DNA from: Paulownia fortunei
Lineage: Eukaryota; Streptophyta; Magnoliopsida; Lamiales; Paulowniaceae
Assembly (NCBI GenBank): GCA_019321725.1
Contig: CM033107.1
Location: 14,189,445-14,253,444 of the forward strand
DNA: 64,000 bases
Direction: 5' to 3'
The notes under the pieces were generated by a model. It saw nothing but the letters and a program-made list of their open reading frames with translations. It did no database searches and was not told the origin of the DNA. Of this stretch, positions 11,283 to 23,458 are shown in pieces. Position numbers and translations under genes: made by a program. Position 1 is the stretch's first letter; every line of letters starts with the position of its first letter.

Positions 11283-11440
11283 TATTTTTTTTTAGGTTTT
11301 GATTCGGAAGGGAGTAAAATTCTTTGGACACCTTAGAGAGAAGTTTGCTACCCTATTTCAGAGGAGGACTTGGGGTTCGTAGCTTAGAAGATATTAATCA
11401 AGCTTTCTCCGTTAAATTGTGGTGGCACTTTCAATCTTCA
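11283..11440 (+). pseudogene. LINE (L1-type) reverse transcriptase C-terminal scrap
   Basis: One frame reads GGLGVRSLEDINQAFSVKLW followed by WHFQSS, the block that follows the reverse transcriptase fingers in plant non-LTR retrotransposons. Just upstream the matching residues (WTP, REVCYPISE) are in another frame, so a frameshift is present. The frame then runs by chance into antisense Copia sequence from about 11441, giving a spurious 67-codon hybrid. Confidence 0.78.
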
Positions 11441-11994
11441 TATTCAATGGATTCCTTTAGACACCCCACAAACTTACATAAATTGGATCTCATATCCAAT
11501 TTATCTCCTACTTGTTGCATCATGTAAGCAGCACACCCCCATACCCTAAGGTAATTTCTAGGAGGGTGATTTCCCACACCATATCTTATATGGTGTTTTG
11601 AGCACTGACTTTGTTAGCACTCTATTCAATAGATTTATCGTTGTTTCTATAGCATAGCCTCAGAATGAATGAGGAAGTCCAGTAAAACTTATCATCAATC
11701 AAACCATATCTAATAGAGTTTGATTCCTACTCCCCGCAACTCCATTGAGTTGATGAGTATAATTAGGAGTTCACTAAGAGAGAATTCATTCTCTTTTGAT
11801 AATCAAGAAACTTTGTGCTCAAGTATTCACATCTTTGATCTTATCGAAGAGCTTTGATACTTATCCCAATCTATATTTCCACTTCACATATAAATTTCTT
11901 GAACTTTTGAATAGCTTTAGATTTGTACCTCCTCAGGTATACATAACCACACTTAAAATAATCATCAGCAAAGGCTATGAAGTAATGATAGTTC
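11441..11994 (-). pseudogene. Copia B integrase, C-terminal part
   Basis: Read on the minus strand it gives FLDYQKRMNSLL, an ESNSIRYG block in place of RNRTLLDM, then KVSAQNTI and DMVWE, and ends near TLGYGGVLLT. The order matches the second half of the Copia integrase in copies D and E. Many stops and shifts. It is separated from the N-terminal part (14666 onward) by a solo chromovirus LTR that duplicated five bases of this gene. Confidence 0.82.
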
Positions 11995-12740
11995 TGTAAT
12001 ACCCGACCCTCACACTATTCACCTGGCCAATATAGTTCATGCATTTTATACCACGTATGTGTCATTGCATTTTAATTGATATTTCATAATACATTATATT
12101 TTATACGACATTTAATAATTAAACTTTTAAAGTTATCACCGATATTAGTTTCTAGATTTTTTAACCTAATTGGTTGAGTTGGAACTAAGATTAGAATTTA
12201 GGTGTCTACTATCAGATATTATTATGATATACGTAAGTGAAATGTGGCATCGTTGTGTTTATCGGTGTAGGATAAACTATGCAAATGAATTAATTAGGGA
12301 GAAAATAATGATAGTAATAGTAATAATAATAATAATAATAAAAAGGACATTATCATATTAATTAAAAGGGTGTAAATTCTTACTAGAAATAAATTTGGGG
12401 GTTTATAAATAAATATTAAAATATTATGTATTAATTATATATATATAAATATAATATATATATAGATGTATGAAATATATTATATAGATGTATAGATGTA
12501 TGAAATATATATATATATATGTATAGATGTATGAAATATATATAGATATAAGTATATGTGTGTAGTATAATAAAATAATATCATAATATATATATATATG
12601 TGTGTATACACGTGTATTGCTTATGTTTAGATAAGCATGTATATATATGTATATATTATATATATATATATTAGAATGTTAGTTTATATATATATATGTA
12701 TACACGTGTATAGTGTATAGTAATAGTTATAATATATTAC

Positions 12741-12957
12741 ACATATGTTATGATATATTATATTATATTAAGGATAAGTATACATATATTATAATATTAT
12801 ATTAGGTTTCTTAATAGTTAAGTAATACTTAAGATATTAAAACAAGATATTATACATATGTTATAATATATTATATTATATTAAGGATAAGTATACATAT
12901 ATTACAATATTATATTAGATTTACTTAATAGGTAAGTAATAGTTAAGATATTAAAAC
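12741..12957 (+). repeat. 113-bp tandem duplication in chromovirus LTR
   Basis: ACATATGTTATGATATATTA at 12741 recurs at 12854 with one change, and the two units stay alignable to the TTAAGATATTAAAACA end. Two copies. Confidence 0.85.
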
Positions 12958-13855
12958 ACCATATACACATATTCACGGCAACAAAGGAAAGGAAAAGAGA
13001 AAAAAAGAGAGAGAAAAAGAAAGAACAAATTTCAACCGTAGAAATTTGAAGAAATTTTGGGTAAGCCCTTTCTTATTTTTGTACGAATAAAAATATATAT
13101 TTATGCCGTTTATTTCTAATTTAAAAGAAAGTTTTGATTCAAATTAACTAGTTATTTTCTTGTGAGACAATAACTAATATACACCTTTAATTTGAAATTA
13201 GTTACGAATATTCGATTTTATTATCTTGTATTGATTTGATGACGGAGTTAATTAAATTGAAGGATTTATTACAGGATTATAACATATCAATTAAATAATA
13301 TTAGAATAAATTCAAAACGAGAAATTAAAGTATTTAAAAGGTTTTGATTGGGGTGAAATATAAAATTTTTAAAGTTTGATTGTTACTTAATTAAATTTAA
13401 GATTTGAGATCCCTTATGAAATTTGATATAGAAACTTATTGATTAAGAATGAAAATTAATACGTCATACTTTTACAGGCCGTCTTATATCTAAGGTTAGG
13501 GAGAAGAATCTTGTTAATCTTCAATAAGATATCAAATGTGGAAGGTAAGTGAAAATCCATTTGCCACTACAATGCATGGGTATAGTATTTCTTGACTTAT
13601 TTATATTAAATGTGATCATTGTGTCTTGATGAGTATCATAAATATTTTATAGTGCATGCGTTGTTTGGTTGGCAGGACAGGTGATTCACTATGTCATTGA
13701 ACATGTCATTCAACAATATTTACAAGTGCATGCATAATACGTGCTCATAGTTGAGGTTTTGCATGCATAACATTATTTTTAGAAAGAAAATATTTTGGTT
13801 AGCCACTACTAGTGTATCGAGGTCCATGTGTGGCTTATTTATATGATATTTAGAG

Positions 13856-14045
13856 CGCCGCGAGTATTACTTTTCGAAGGATCATAGAGGTTGACAGGGG
13901 GTGTACCTCTGGTGGTCACGAGAGGGTGGACCACTTGACTATGCTCTTATTGACGCCGCCAGTGGGAATACTTCTGGAGGGTCACAGGGGAAGACAGGGG
14001 GTGGACCTTTGGTGATCCCAGGAGATGGCCCCCGGACTGTGTCGA
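13856..14045 (+). repeat. 98-bp imperfect tandem repeat, G-rich, in chromovirus LTR
   Basis: Two units start CGCCGCGAGT (13856) and CGCCGCCAGT (13954). Both carry GACAGGGGGTG, ACCT-TGGTG and a GAG(A)GGTGG/GAGATGGCC block. It stands out as G+C-rich in an A+T-rich LTR. Confidence 0.65.
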
Positions 14046-14665
14046 TCTGTTTATGGCCATGTGATTATTGATATTGTCGAGAGCTCTATCCGATACATAG
14101 TAGGTGGGCCAAGGGCCCAGTGATGGAAAATGATTTTTAAATAAAATGATTTTGATGCATAAATTCGCATTCTTGTCATAATCTCATAGAAATGTATTGC
14201 ATTTATGTTGGATTATCCCCTTCAGCATGCATGATTTTCATTTACTGAGTATTAGCTCACGTAGTTTATGCATTGTAGGTGAGTTTGATGATACTTGAAG
14301 CCATGGACTTACTGAGCGAGCGGCTGGAGCTCCTATAGGTTCTGAGGATCAGTGTACATGGATGACGACCTGTCGGGCTGGTTAACTTTTTTGATTTTGG
14401 AGTGTATTATATTAGGTTTTGGGATTTGTATTGTGTGTTACTTTTAAAACTTTTCTGTACATGGGTATGTAAATGTTATGATTGTTATGGGTCCTCTGCA
14501 GGTATATATATATATATATTAGTTTGTGAGTGAGAAAAATAGTTTATTATTTATTATGCTGTTACAGGAAAGGAAAAAAAAAATTGTACAGGCACACAGG
14601 ATTTATCATGTCAAAATTATTATATCTATAAATATATATGCATGTGTAGTATTGGGGGTGTTATA

Positions 14666-16149
14666 AATTCCCTCGAGCACTAATACTTAGTAACTCGTAT
14701 ATATTTGTATAGATCAAATCCAGTAGATCTTTGGTTGCTCAATTTATCCAACAAATGGAGATTTGGTCATCTTTCCTTGGAGACAAGATTCACATGTTAG
14801 TAGGTCTTGCTTACCTCTAAGGTCTAGCAATTATGACAACTTATGGATCTATTTTTCATAAATGTGAACCGATCTTGTATGTCGATTTAAAGAATTATTA
14901 TTATGTAATTTTATTTTATTTTGTTAAATGTGAAAAATGGAGTTATGGGAAGTTAAAGTATATAAACCATTCATCAATATACAAGAAAAGATCGAAGTAA
15001 AAATATAGAAATAGAACACTTTCCATTCTCAAATAAAAGCCCATAGCCTTCTCCATCCAAAATAGGAATGGTGATGATGTTCTTAATAATATCTGGTGCA
15101 TAAAGATAATTGTTCAATACCAAAACTAAACTATTATTCAAAGATAAGTTTACAATTTCTATAGCTAATGTAGCAACCTTTACTCTATTCCTAGCCCCAA
15201 GACTATCTCTCATCTACTCAGCTTTCTACCTGGCACCATCATCTTCAAATCGTTGTAAACATAAGACCCACAGTTGGTATCCAATACCTAAGAAAAACCA
15301 TTAACTCATAAGTTAACTTCAATAAAATATATACCTAAACTCTTTAGGCTCGTAAGGTACTTCTTGTAGTTCCTTTTCCAATGCCCAAGTTAGCCGCAAT
15401 AATGGTATTTATCATCGACTTTGTTGGAACCCTTCAAGACCCCACTAGTAGCTTCCATCTTATTAGCCTTCGAGGATTTTCCTCTTTCCCTTCTTCTTCT
15501 TGGGCTTTGCAGCCTTCAAGTTGGAAAAGCATCTAATAAGTATGACCAACTTATCATTTTTCATGGTGGACTCAGTCATCTTCAACATGTTAACCAACTC
15601 AGCAATGCTAGTTTCCATCTTATGCATGTTGAAGTTGACAAAAAAGGTGTAAAATATTGGAGGCAGAGACTGCAGGATGAGACCCATATAGAGTTCATTA
15701 TCTATAATGACTCCAAGGGACTAGAGCCTTTCTATCAGGCCTATCATCTTTATCTGTGGTCATGGACTGAAGAGCTCTCTGTCATATGGGTCCTAAAAAG
15801 CTCTTTCAAGATTGATATCACACTTGCCTAGTGTGTTCACCATATAACTCTTATAGGTGAACATAGATATCATGCGCATGCATATGTACCTCATGTTGCC
15901 TTCGCAACTCATTTGACATTGATGCCATCATATAACATCCGCCTGTAGATCATTATCAACTTCTTGTTGATATTCTGCAAGCTCATCCTCGATCCTATCT
16001 ACTAACGGACCTACCGGTGGAAGAGTATTAAGGATGTAGGATCTCTTCTTAGATTATAAAACAATCTTGAGGTTCCTAAGCCAATTGACAAAATTAGGCC
16101 TAATTAATTTATAAGTGTTCAAAATTGATGCAAGTAGATTTTTAGCCAT
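14666..16149 (-). pseudogene. gag-pol: Copia B gag, protease and pre-integrase remnants
   Basis: On the minus strand the frame starts with ATG at 16149 (MAKNLLASIL). In order it shows a gag core (LPPIFYTFFVNFNMHKMETS, AELVNMLKMTESTMKNDKLV), a Lys-rich tail, a degraded zinc knuckle at about 15370-15415 (Y-HYCG, stop, LGHWKRN-Y), a protease motif VLDTNCGS in which the usual glycine of DTG is Asn, the segment LNNYLYAPDIIKNIITIPIL, and a decayed pre-integrase region that ends at the chromovirus LTR. The integrase C-terminal half continues at 11994. Stops and frameshifts are scattered throughout. Confidence 0.87.
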
Positions 16150-16428
16150 TTTTATAGAGAATCTATACAAAATTGAAAATGAGGCAGAAGAACAGGATTC
16201 TTTCCAAAAACATAGTTATTCATAACAAGGTCTTTGGTTACAAAATGTCTCCCATTATTATTTTTGAATTCCATCGCCCCTAATGGTAACTCGAGTTTCA
16301 TATTGCCTAGTGGGCTTGAGGCCCAATCAATATGTTGAATGCCCTAATTTTTTGAGCCCATAAAATATATTGATGCCCTAATTTTTTGAGCCCATGACCC
16401 ATCAAACCTCCATGTAGATGGAGCAATA
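16150..16428 (-). other. Copia B leader, 3' part
   Basis: On the minus strand it parallels 50145-50337 of Copia E: GGCCTCAAGCCCACTAGG, then a GAC-TTT-TAACCAAAGAC block before the gag ATG. A segment around ATTGATGCCCTAATTTTTTG is tandemly duplicated (about 16333-16392). The leader is cut by a plus-strand LTR at 16429. Confidence 0.65.
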
Positions 16429-18264
16429 GTTAGAGTAGTACCCGGCAAGCCAATCAGCGGCAAGCTTTTATATTCTTGTAAAAATAGTCTTATTCATAAT
16501 GTTTAAATAAATAAAATTTATTTCTTTATCTTTAATTATTTTTATTAGTTAGATAAAGTCCCTAGATCATTTTTAGCTATGGGGCATGGTCACGCATATG
16601 ATGGTGATCATAGAATATACCTCTATGGTTTTGATCTTAAACATGTTCTGAGTTAGGGGTTCATTGAGATGGGACATCGATTAGCTCGATAGACTCAAAC
16701 ACATGATGTATACTCAAAATGAGAATATCTCATTCTATAGACATTGGTGTATGGACGTTAATGTATGTGTTTGGGTACTTGTTAGAGAATGAGTACACTG
16801 AATGGCCCACTAAGGTATTCTTAATTGGAAAGCATTATTTATCGAATGAGAATTTCCTAGTTACGATAGTGCATTAATTAGTCTTTTAACTTAAGGTACC
16901 ATGATGGCCTTGTGCATGACATTATACACTTTGATGTATTTCCTGATTGCATGACAATCATAAAGGGCTTATGTTGGGTGTATTAGAGTAGCCAATAAAG
17001 GATCCATCACCTATGTAGTAGAATAGGAGAATCTCCTATGTTTTCTTAGTCCTTAATCCCGAAGACCTTAGTTAAGGCAGGATGAATACTGGACATAGGG
17101 TTTTCTAGTGATTCATCAAATGATCAATGTGACTTAAAATAAAATCATACGTATTAAGTCAAAATAGGGTTTTGTGTAATAATCTATGCCCTAGACTTAA
17201 TCGGGAGGTTAGTTGCTTGAGGGACCATATTTGTATGGTTCTCATAACAAAAAAGGTTCACTTGCTATTCATCTAAGACTAGGTAGTCGAGATGCGCTGC
17301 TAGGTGCTTTTCTTGATTTGTGAAGTTCTTGGAATTAATGGGTTAATTCCAAGTTGATTAATTAACTGGACTAATTAATCAAAAAATTAAATTTATTGAT
17401 AAGTTGCAAAGGTTGCAAACCCACTACTAACTTAGTTGTGAACCTAATGGATCAGACACAAATCGAGATGATCCACTTTTATATCTATTTTTTTAATCCA
17501 AAATGTTGGATTAAGTTGATTAATGAAGATTAATCAACTTGAGTTATAATTAATTTAAACAGTTAAATTAATTAATTTAAATAAATAATATGATTATTTA
17601 TTTGAACCTAATAATGATTAGGTACTCTTGAGAGTGAATTAATTAATTGATGAAGATCAATTATATTAGACTGACCTAAAATTAATTTAAGGAGTTAAAT
17701 TAATTTAACCAATTAAAATAATAAAACTATTTTAATTGAGTCAAATATGATTAGGTGGCCTATGATGGAACCAACTCATTAATTGATTGGATCAATTAAT
17801 TGTATTGAGCTTTTTAATTAACTAATGAGATCAATTAATTGAACTTTAATAAATTAATTAGAGTCCAAGCCCAATGGGTTAGAGGCCCATTAGGATTTTT
17901 TAATTGTTAGAATTAATGAGTCCTAATAAAGAAGAAAAGAATTTGTCTTAAAATGTAAGAAATAAGAGATAAGCAAGGAGAAGGCTTCCTAATTGGATTA
18001 GGGGACTAATTAAGGTAAGAGTTGGAGACCTAATGAGATTAGGTCTAGACTACATTGTCAATGTAAGGGCCAAAAATTACAAGCAAGAGAGCTAGAATTT
18101 TCGACCCCCTCGTCTCTTCTCATTTTTTTTTGTGTTCTATTTTCATAATTCAAGATAAGTTACTCCATCAAAAGGTTCCATCCTTTTTTGATTAAAAGGT
18201 TAATTCTTTTATCACTTATTGATTCAAGAGTTAATTTTCACTCTCAAATAGATTTAGAAATAAG
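16429..18264 (+). mobile_element. Copia LTR, running into the assembly gap
   Basis: It begins TTAGAGTAGTACCC and follows the full LTR order (GATAAAGTCCCTAGATCA, GGGGCATGGTCACGCATATG, GACAATCATAAAG, the TTAATTAA-rich block). It contains CCTAATAATGATTAGG at 17607-17622. The right end lies in or beyond the gap, so whether this LTR is solo cannot be told. Confidence 0.78.
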
Positions 18265-18364
18265 NNNNNNNNNNNNNNNNNNNNNNNNNNNNNNNNNNNN
18301 NNNNNNNNNNNNNNNNNNNNNNNNNNNNNNNNNNNNNNNNNNNNNNNNNNNNNNNNNNNNNNNN
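18265..18364. other. Assembly gap (100 N)
   Basis: Exactly 100 N, the usual placeholder for a gap of unknown size. It falls between a plus-strand LTR and a minus-strand Copia pol fragment, a typical place for repeat collapse. An apparent frame across it is an artefact. Confidence 0.97.
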
Positions 18365-20045
18365 ATGACTAATGGGTAAGAATCCTCATTTGGACTCTTC
18401 CAAGCTAAACCTCTTTAGCATTTTGTTAATGTAAGTAGATTAGGATAGTTCGATTTTCCTTTTAGATCTATCTCTGTATATCTTAATCCCCAAGATGTAG
18501 GATGCTTCTCCTAAATCTCACTAAGAATTGAGTAGACAACCAAGCCTTCATTGACTTCAGCATCCCTACATCATTCCTATTGAGTACGATGTCAACAACG
18601 TAAAGCATAAAAAATGTCACAATGCTCCCACCACCTTTCTTATGCACATAGGGTTCATCCAGATTCTTAAGAAAACCAAATAATTTGCTTGCCTTGTCGA
18701 ATAGGAGGTTTCAGTTTCAGGAAGTATGTTAGAGTACATAAATAGACCTTTCGAGCTTGTGTTTCTTTTGCTTGCTCCCACTAGATATAAAGTTGTTTAG
18801 CTGCCTCATATAGATCTCTTCCTCAATATTCCCATTGAGGAAGGCAGTCTTCACATCTATTTTCCATATCTCATAGTAATAATATGCTAATTTGGCAAGT
18901 AATATCTGAATGGGTTTTAGCATCGCCACTGGCGAGAAGGTTTCCTCATAGTCAATTCCTTATCTTGAAGTGTGACCCTTTGCAACTACTCATGTCTTAT
19001 AGGTCACTACCTCTCCATCTACTCCAAGCTCCACTTGTAGACCCATTTGCGGCCAATGGGTATAATACCTTGTGGTGGGTCCACCAAGATCCATATCTTG
19101 TTGGAGTACATGGAGTCCATCTGAGCTTGCATGGCCTCTTGCCATCTTCCCAAGTCAATGTCAGATATTGGTTGTCCTCCTTGTTCTCTAATAAAAGACC
19201 ATACCTCTTAGGTGGCGTTGAGAACCTTTTAAATCTCCTAGGAGGTTGTGTGATAGAAGTGTTAGATGTTGGTGGTTCCAATACTATTTCCAACTGTGAG
19301 ATGCTTTGTGGTTCTTGAATTTCTTCAAGTTCTACAACCTCGTCTTTTCTATCTAATAGAAACTCCTTCTCAAGGAAGGCGACATTTCTTGAAACAAACA
19401 CCTTTTGTTCTGAAGGGTCATAGAAATAGTATCAAATGGATTCCTTTGGATACCCACAAACTTGCATAAGGTGGATCTAGCATCCAGCTTATCTCTCATT
19501 AGAAGCAGGGCAACCCCATACCCTAAGGTATTTATAAGAAGGGGTCTTGCCACACCACATCTCATATGGTGTTTTTGGGCACCGAATTACTTGGCACTCT
19601 TTTTGATAGAAATGTCACCATTTCTATAGCATAGCTCCAGAATGAAAGAGGAATCTTAATGAAACTCATCATGGACCGAACCATGTCTAACAAGGTTTAG
19701 TTCCTTCCCTCAGCAACCCCATTTAGCTATGAAGTTGCAGGTGAAGTCTAATGAGAGAATCTCATTATCTCTTAGATAATAAGAAAACTCTAAGCCTAGG
19801 AACTCGCCTCCTCGATCTGATCAAAGAATCTTATTACTTCATCCAGTTTGTTTCTCCACTTCATGCCTAAAGTCTTTAAACCTTTTCAAGGCTCACACTT
19901 GTATCTCAACAGAAACACATACCTATACCTTAAGTAATCATCGGTCAAGGTAATGAAATAGTGGTAGTTTCCTCAGGCATTAACACTTAGTAGCCCACAC
20001 ACATCCATATGGATAAAATCCAAAGGATATATGGTTATGTGTGGA
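18365..20045 (-). pseudogene. pol: Copia D integrase and reverse transcriptase remnants
   Basis: Read on the minus strand from 20045. The integrase starts with a HMDVCG block that keeps the first catalytic Asp, then YLRYRYVFLLRYK, then a frame (19565-19353) with RSTLC-like ARSTLCKFVGIQRNPFD, then VSRNVAFLEKEFLLDRKDEV (frame 19401-18997, true up to about the KEDNQYL segment and out of frame after it). The reverse transcriptase follows: AYYYYEIWKIDVKTAFLNGN and IEEEIYMRQ (18929-18729), then a YVDD-region relic VVDIVL and a LGIKIYRD segment next to the gap. RNase H is not seen. Several frameshifts and stops. Confidence 0.88.
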
Positions 20046-20690
20046 TGTGTAAACATCTTATCGCAAGTGCACAGTGTCAAGTTTAGTATAGAAAGATGAA
20101 AAATGATGTCCTGTCTCAAGATTGTGTGTGTGTAAGTACCGAATATAGACATACCCGACTATATTTGACTGACGAAATTAAGAAGTATATGAATTAACTA
20201 AAAATTGAAAATAAATAATTAATAAAGCAAAAATAAAGTCCAAGGATACATGGAATAGAATTCAATAATGAGAAGAGTTATGGCTATGGATTACCATTTC
20301 TATGTCATTATGAATTTCATAAGTTTGTGGCTAGGATAAACATTTTGTTATGTGACAGCGGGAATTCCCACATATAAATGATATTCTCTCTCAAGACGTA
20401 TTAAATCTGCTACTAGAAGATAATCGACAATGTTTGTATTTACTGATTTAACCTACTAATGATGCATTAAGCGTTGTGAATTCCTCTAGCTTTCAACTTT
20501 CACGTCAATGACTACTGCATGTATTAATGCCTATATCTCTATAGTGTTTAGTTCATGGCACACATTACATGATTTGTTTCATACGTAAGGTCTCATGTTA
20601 TGCTTATCTTGTTAATGTTATCTATCCTAATGATCGTAAGCCAGATAAAGAATCATAAGGAAAACATTAAACATTCATAGCATACATCTC
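20046..20690 (-). mobile_element. Ty3/Gypsy (Athila/Tat type) LTR 3' fragment
   Basis: The stretch CGCAAGTGCACAGTGTCAAG is the minus-strand form of the conserved CTTGACACCGTGCACTTGCG near the 3' end of the Athila LTRs (about 27527-27546). The rest is only loosely similar to them, so this is a related LTR family. It sits where Copia D gag and protease would be expected, so an insertion with deletion is likely. Confidence 0.5.
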
Positions 20691-21585
20691 ATACGTACAA
20701 CCTAAGGATATAGGCCTTTTATTCCTATGTGATCCACTCAAGCCAAAGTTGATCAAAGGTCAGTTTAGGGTGAGAATTAAAATGATAATGTTCCTATCTA
20801 TTACATATTTGAATCACATACATACATGGACCTTTTTTTCTTATTTCTCCATCTTGCTCATTCTTCTTGTATTGTCGCTAAAAATACAAAAAGAAAACCT
20901 CACCAACTATGCTACACTCATTACAATTACTTTCCTATAAGAAATCTTGGATCAAGTCGAAGGGGATGTTCATATGACCGAGATAGAAAATACATTGAGA
21001 AAAATAGAGAAAGAGACTCGCAAGCCTAGTTTTAATTAAAACTTAAAATTAAAACCATAATATATAGAAAGTTAATCCAACCACATTAGTCATGGCTCCA
21101 TGATCATCTATTCACAAAATGCTTAACTATAATCATCACATGATAATAAAACCATGTAAATTTACCATTCCTTTTATGTGCCAATTTTAAAATTTTGGAT
21201 TCATAAATTCAAAATTTTTGAATAAAATAATTTTATTCTTTTAGAATTAACAATTTAATTCCAAAATGGGTTTTGCAATTTCAAAAAATTGAAATAAATT
21301 GAGTCTATGTGCTAGACCCAGTGGCGTCGTGGTGCCTTACACCTGTGTCATGGCGCCAAGTTCACTGGATCAAAAATCTAGTTAGCGTCTGATGGTTAGT
21401 GCCCCAATGCTTCGAAACTATTTTTGATCATACCACGGTGCCAAGCTTTTATAAGCCATCACTATGGTGTAAAGATGCAAGGCTGCGGCACTAGCCGCAA
21501 AACAGTGACTAGTAATTTTGGTTTTTCAGTGCAATCAAATTTTAAATTTTAAACAACATGCATCAAATACATATATGGGTGTCCC
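20691..21585 (-). other. Copia D leader (untranslated)
   Basis: Collinear on the minus strand with the C and E leaders: GATCCACTCAAGCC, AAAGGTCAGT, the CATGGACC block, an A-rich AAAGAAAACCTCACC block, CTCGCAAGCC, and GGCTCCATGATCATC. A G+C-rich island lies at 21305-21505 near the LTR side. No gene is visible; frames at 20749-21029 are not supported. Confidence 0.65.
21484..21499 (-). other. GC-rich hairpin in Copia D leader
   Basis: TGCGGC and GCCGCA form a perfect six-base stem around a four-base loop. It lies in the leader's GC-rich island (21305-21505). Confidence 0.6.
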
Positions 21586-22195
21586 GAGATCGTTGTAATT
21601 TGATCGGTTATGCATAATGGAAATACGATTGATGCCCTAAATAAATTTGAGGGATAAATAATTTATACTTAAATTTAATTAACAAAGAACACTTTGAAAC
21701 CTTTTCAAAACTTCATCAATCTCTAAACCTCGTAGCTTATTAAATTTTCCAAGATCCCCAAATGTGTGGATACACCTCGGATGCCCACTCATGATTTAGA
21801 CTATGCTAGTAGTCTTCAACTCGATATTCCTATCTAAGATTATATTTGTGGGATTTGGAACGAAACTGTAAATCTCTATTTACTATTAGGTGTCTAATTA
21901 ATCCTTTATTAAACTGGTGAAAGAAGAACTGATCAAAGGACTAGGAGAACTAGAAAACTATTTTCTTCATTTTTAAGAGAGAGAAAGGCCAAATTTTGCA
22001 AGAAAAATCTTGCAATTTTCGGGCAGCACGAGGAGCATTTATAGCTCTGCAAAAGTTCTTCACATGGCAGCAATCCAAGACCATCTTAGATTCTAAACAG
22101 TAAGTCTTTCATCACCTTTCCAAGTTTTACTTGGATAAATATAGCAAGTATTTAATTCCAAATTAAAGATATAAGGTAAGTTGTTGATTCCAGGA
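21586..22195 (-). mobile_element. Copia D LTR, 3' part
   Basis: On the minus strand it parallels 60960-61400 of the LTR at 59297-61438: the GGTGTGGATAC, GGATGTCCACTC and TATGCTAGTAGTCTTC blocks recur in the same order. The LTR/leader boundary is not sharp and no clear primer site was found. It is cut by an Athila-like LTR at about 22195. Confidence 0.6.
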
Positions 22196-23434
22196 CATAA
22201 GGTGTTGCAAAAACTGACTTGGGACAGAATGTGTAGTGCCTAAGCACTGTTTTTCTAACCAAAAAGATGTTGATGCATTTTTTTTGCGATAAGTGGTGAT
22301 GGTCAAGAATTTGGCATCTTTTATGAGATATACACATTAGATACACCTATACATCATTACCCATGTGATGCTCTTGATAGATACACTATACACACACATA
22401 ATTCACACATATATTCAATTCACACGTCATACAATAAATAATTCATCACCCACACACATTCTACACCTAAATTCTCACAAACATTTTCTCTCCACCCACG
22501 ACACATATTTCTCTATATTTCTTCACACACCACACCTAGCACACACACACACCTATTACGCATTCACCAAGAACCTTAGGATTTGAAGACAAGAAGAGGA
22601 GGAGCTATTTAGGTATTGAAAATTTTGAAGGAGAAGCGAAGAATCACTTAGTAGTTGTAATATTCTACTTTAATTTCTTCTTTCATATTGTTTAGTTTTG
22701 AGAAATTTATAAGAATCATGATGTTGGGAAATATGTGGTGCTTGTTTAATTTCAAAATGAGCTAAAGCACTTTTATCAAGGCTTGGAAAGGCTTTTATAT
22801 GGAGTTATGACTTGATGCTTTTATTGTGATTGGAATGTTGTTTTTATTGTGATGAGCATATGCTATGTTTCTAATGCTTCTTGAGACTTGGCCAATTGCA
22901 AGTTGTTTTAATTGTTGCAATTAAGCCTGAGAGGTGGGGTTGTAATAATGGATTGGGTAGTATATGTCACGGACCAACCCCTATAGAGATGTAGGCATAG
23001 GTACATACGATAGTCACAGGTGTGAAAATCGCAAGCTAGTGGGATTCACAAAGCTCAATTCACTCTTAGTAGGATGGCATGTAGCTAGATATGATGTCGG
23101 TGGCCTACTAGGGGTAGATTTGGTCCGACACGAGAGAGAGCACCAATTACATTAGGAAGACCCACCGCCACACAACATAGGATGACTAACTAATGTCTCT
23201 CCTTAGTATTGAATTCAATCCCCTAATCTCCTTGGGTGTTAGTTAATTTTGTCAATTTAGTAGTTATTGCACTTTAATTCAATCACCACAACATCGGTAG
23301 GTCAAATATAGTATAAGTAATCTATATTTGGGACTCACACATGCATTCTCTAGGGATACGATACTTTACTCACTCTTTATTAATTATTAACACTATTCAC
23401 TTGCAGTTTTATTACCACAATTTTGGGGTCACTA
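22196..23434 (+). mobile_element. Athila-type Ty3/Gypsy LTR, 5' end missing
   Basis: The segment 22255-22380 (GATGTTGATGCATT through CCCATGTGATGCTCT) matches 41108-41226 in the solo LTR at 40465-42357. A CA-rich stretch (22385-22560) follows. The right end is set by the primer site. The first several hundred bases of the LTR are missing. Confidence 0.72.
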
Positions 23435-23440
23435 AGTTTT

Positions 23441-23458
23441 TAGTGCCATTATCGGGGA
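23441..23458 (+). other. Primer binding site, tRNA-Asp type, decayed
   Basis: TAGTGCCATTATCGGGGA is a variant of the Athila site TGGCGCCGTTGCCGGGGA; all differences are transitions. It lies six bases after the LTR end, as at 5491. Confidence 0.75.

Larger units (their letters stand above)
11990..14670 (+). mobile_element. Solo chromovirus-type LTR with target site duplication
   Basis: The LTR spans 11995-14665 (2671 bp), starting TGTAATACCCGACCCTCACA and ending GGGGTGTTATA. Five bases repeat on both sides: AGTTC at 11990-11994 and AATTC at 14666-14670. Joining the flanks restores collinear Copia B sequence, so the internal part was removed by LTR-LTR recombination. The body holds a TAA/ATA microsatellite (12318-12343), TA-rich tracts (12420-12680), a 113-bp tandem duplication and a 98-bp imperfect tandem repeat. 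Confidence 0.88.

Noticed and set aside
12170..12361. 63-codon frame ending in an Ile run
   Set aside because: It runs into an ATA/TAA microsatellite inside the chromovirus LTR; no family support.
15421..15831. 136-codon plus-strand frame
   Set aside because: Antisense shadow of Copia B gag, which has clear family motifs on the minus strand.
18188..18379. Frame across the N run
   Set aside because: It exists only because N codons hide stops.
18884..19318. 144-codon plus-strand frame, among the longest in the window
   Set aside because: Antisense shadow of the Copia D integrase and reverse transcriptase linker.
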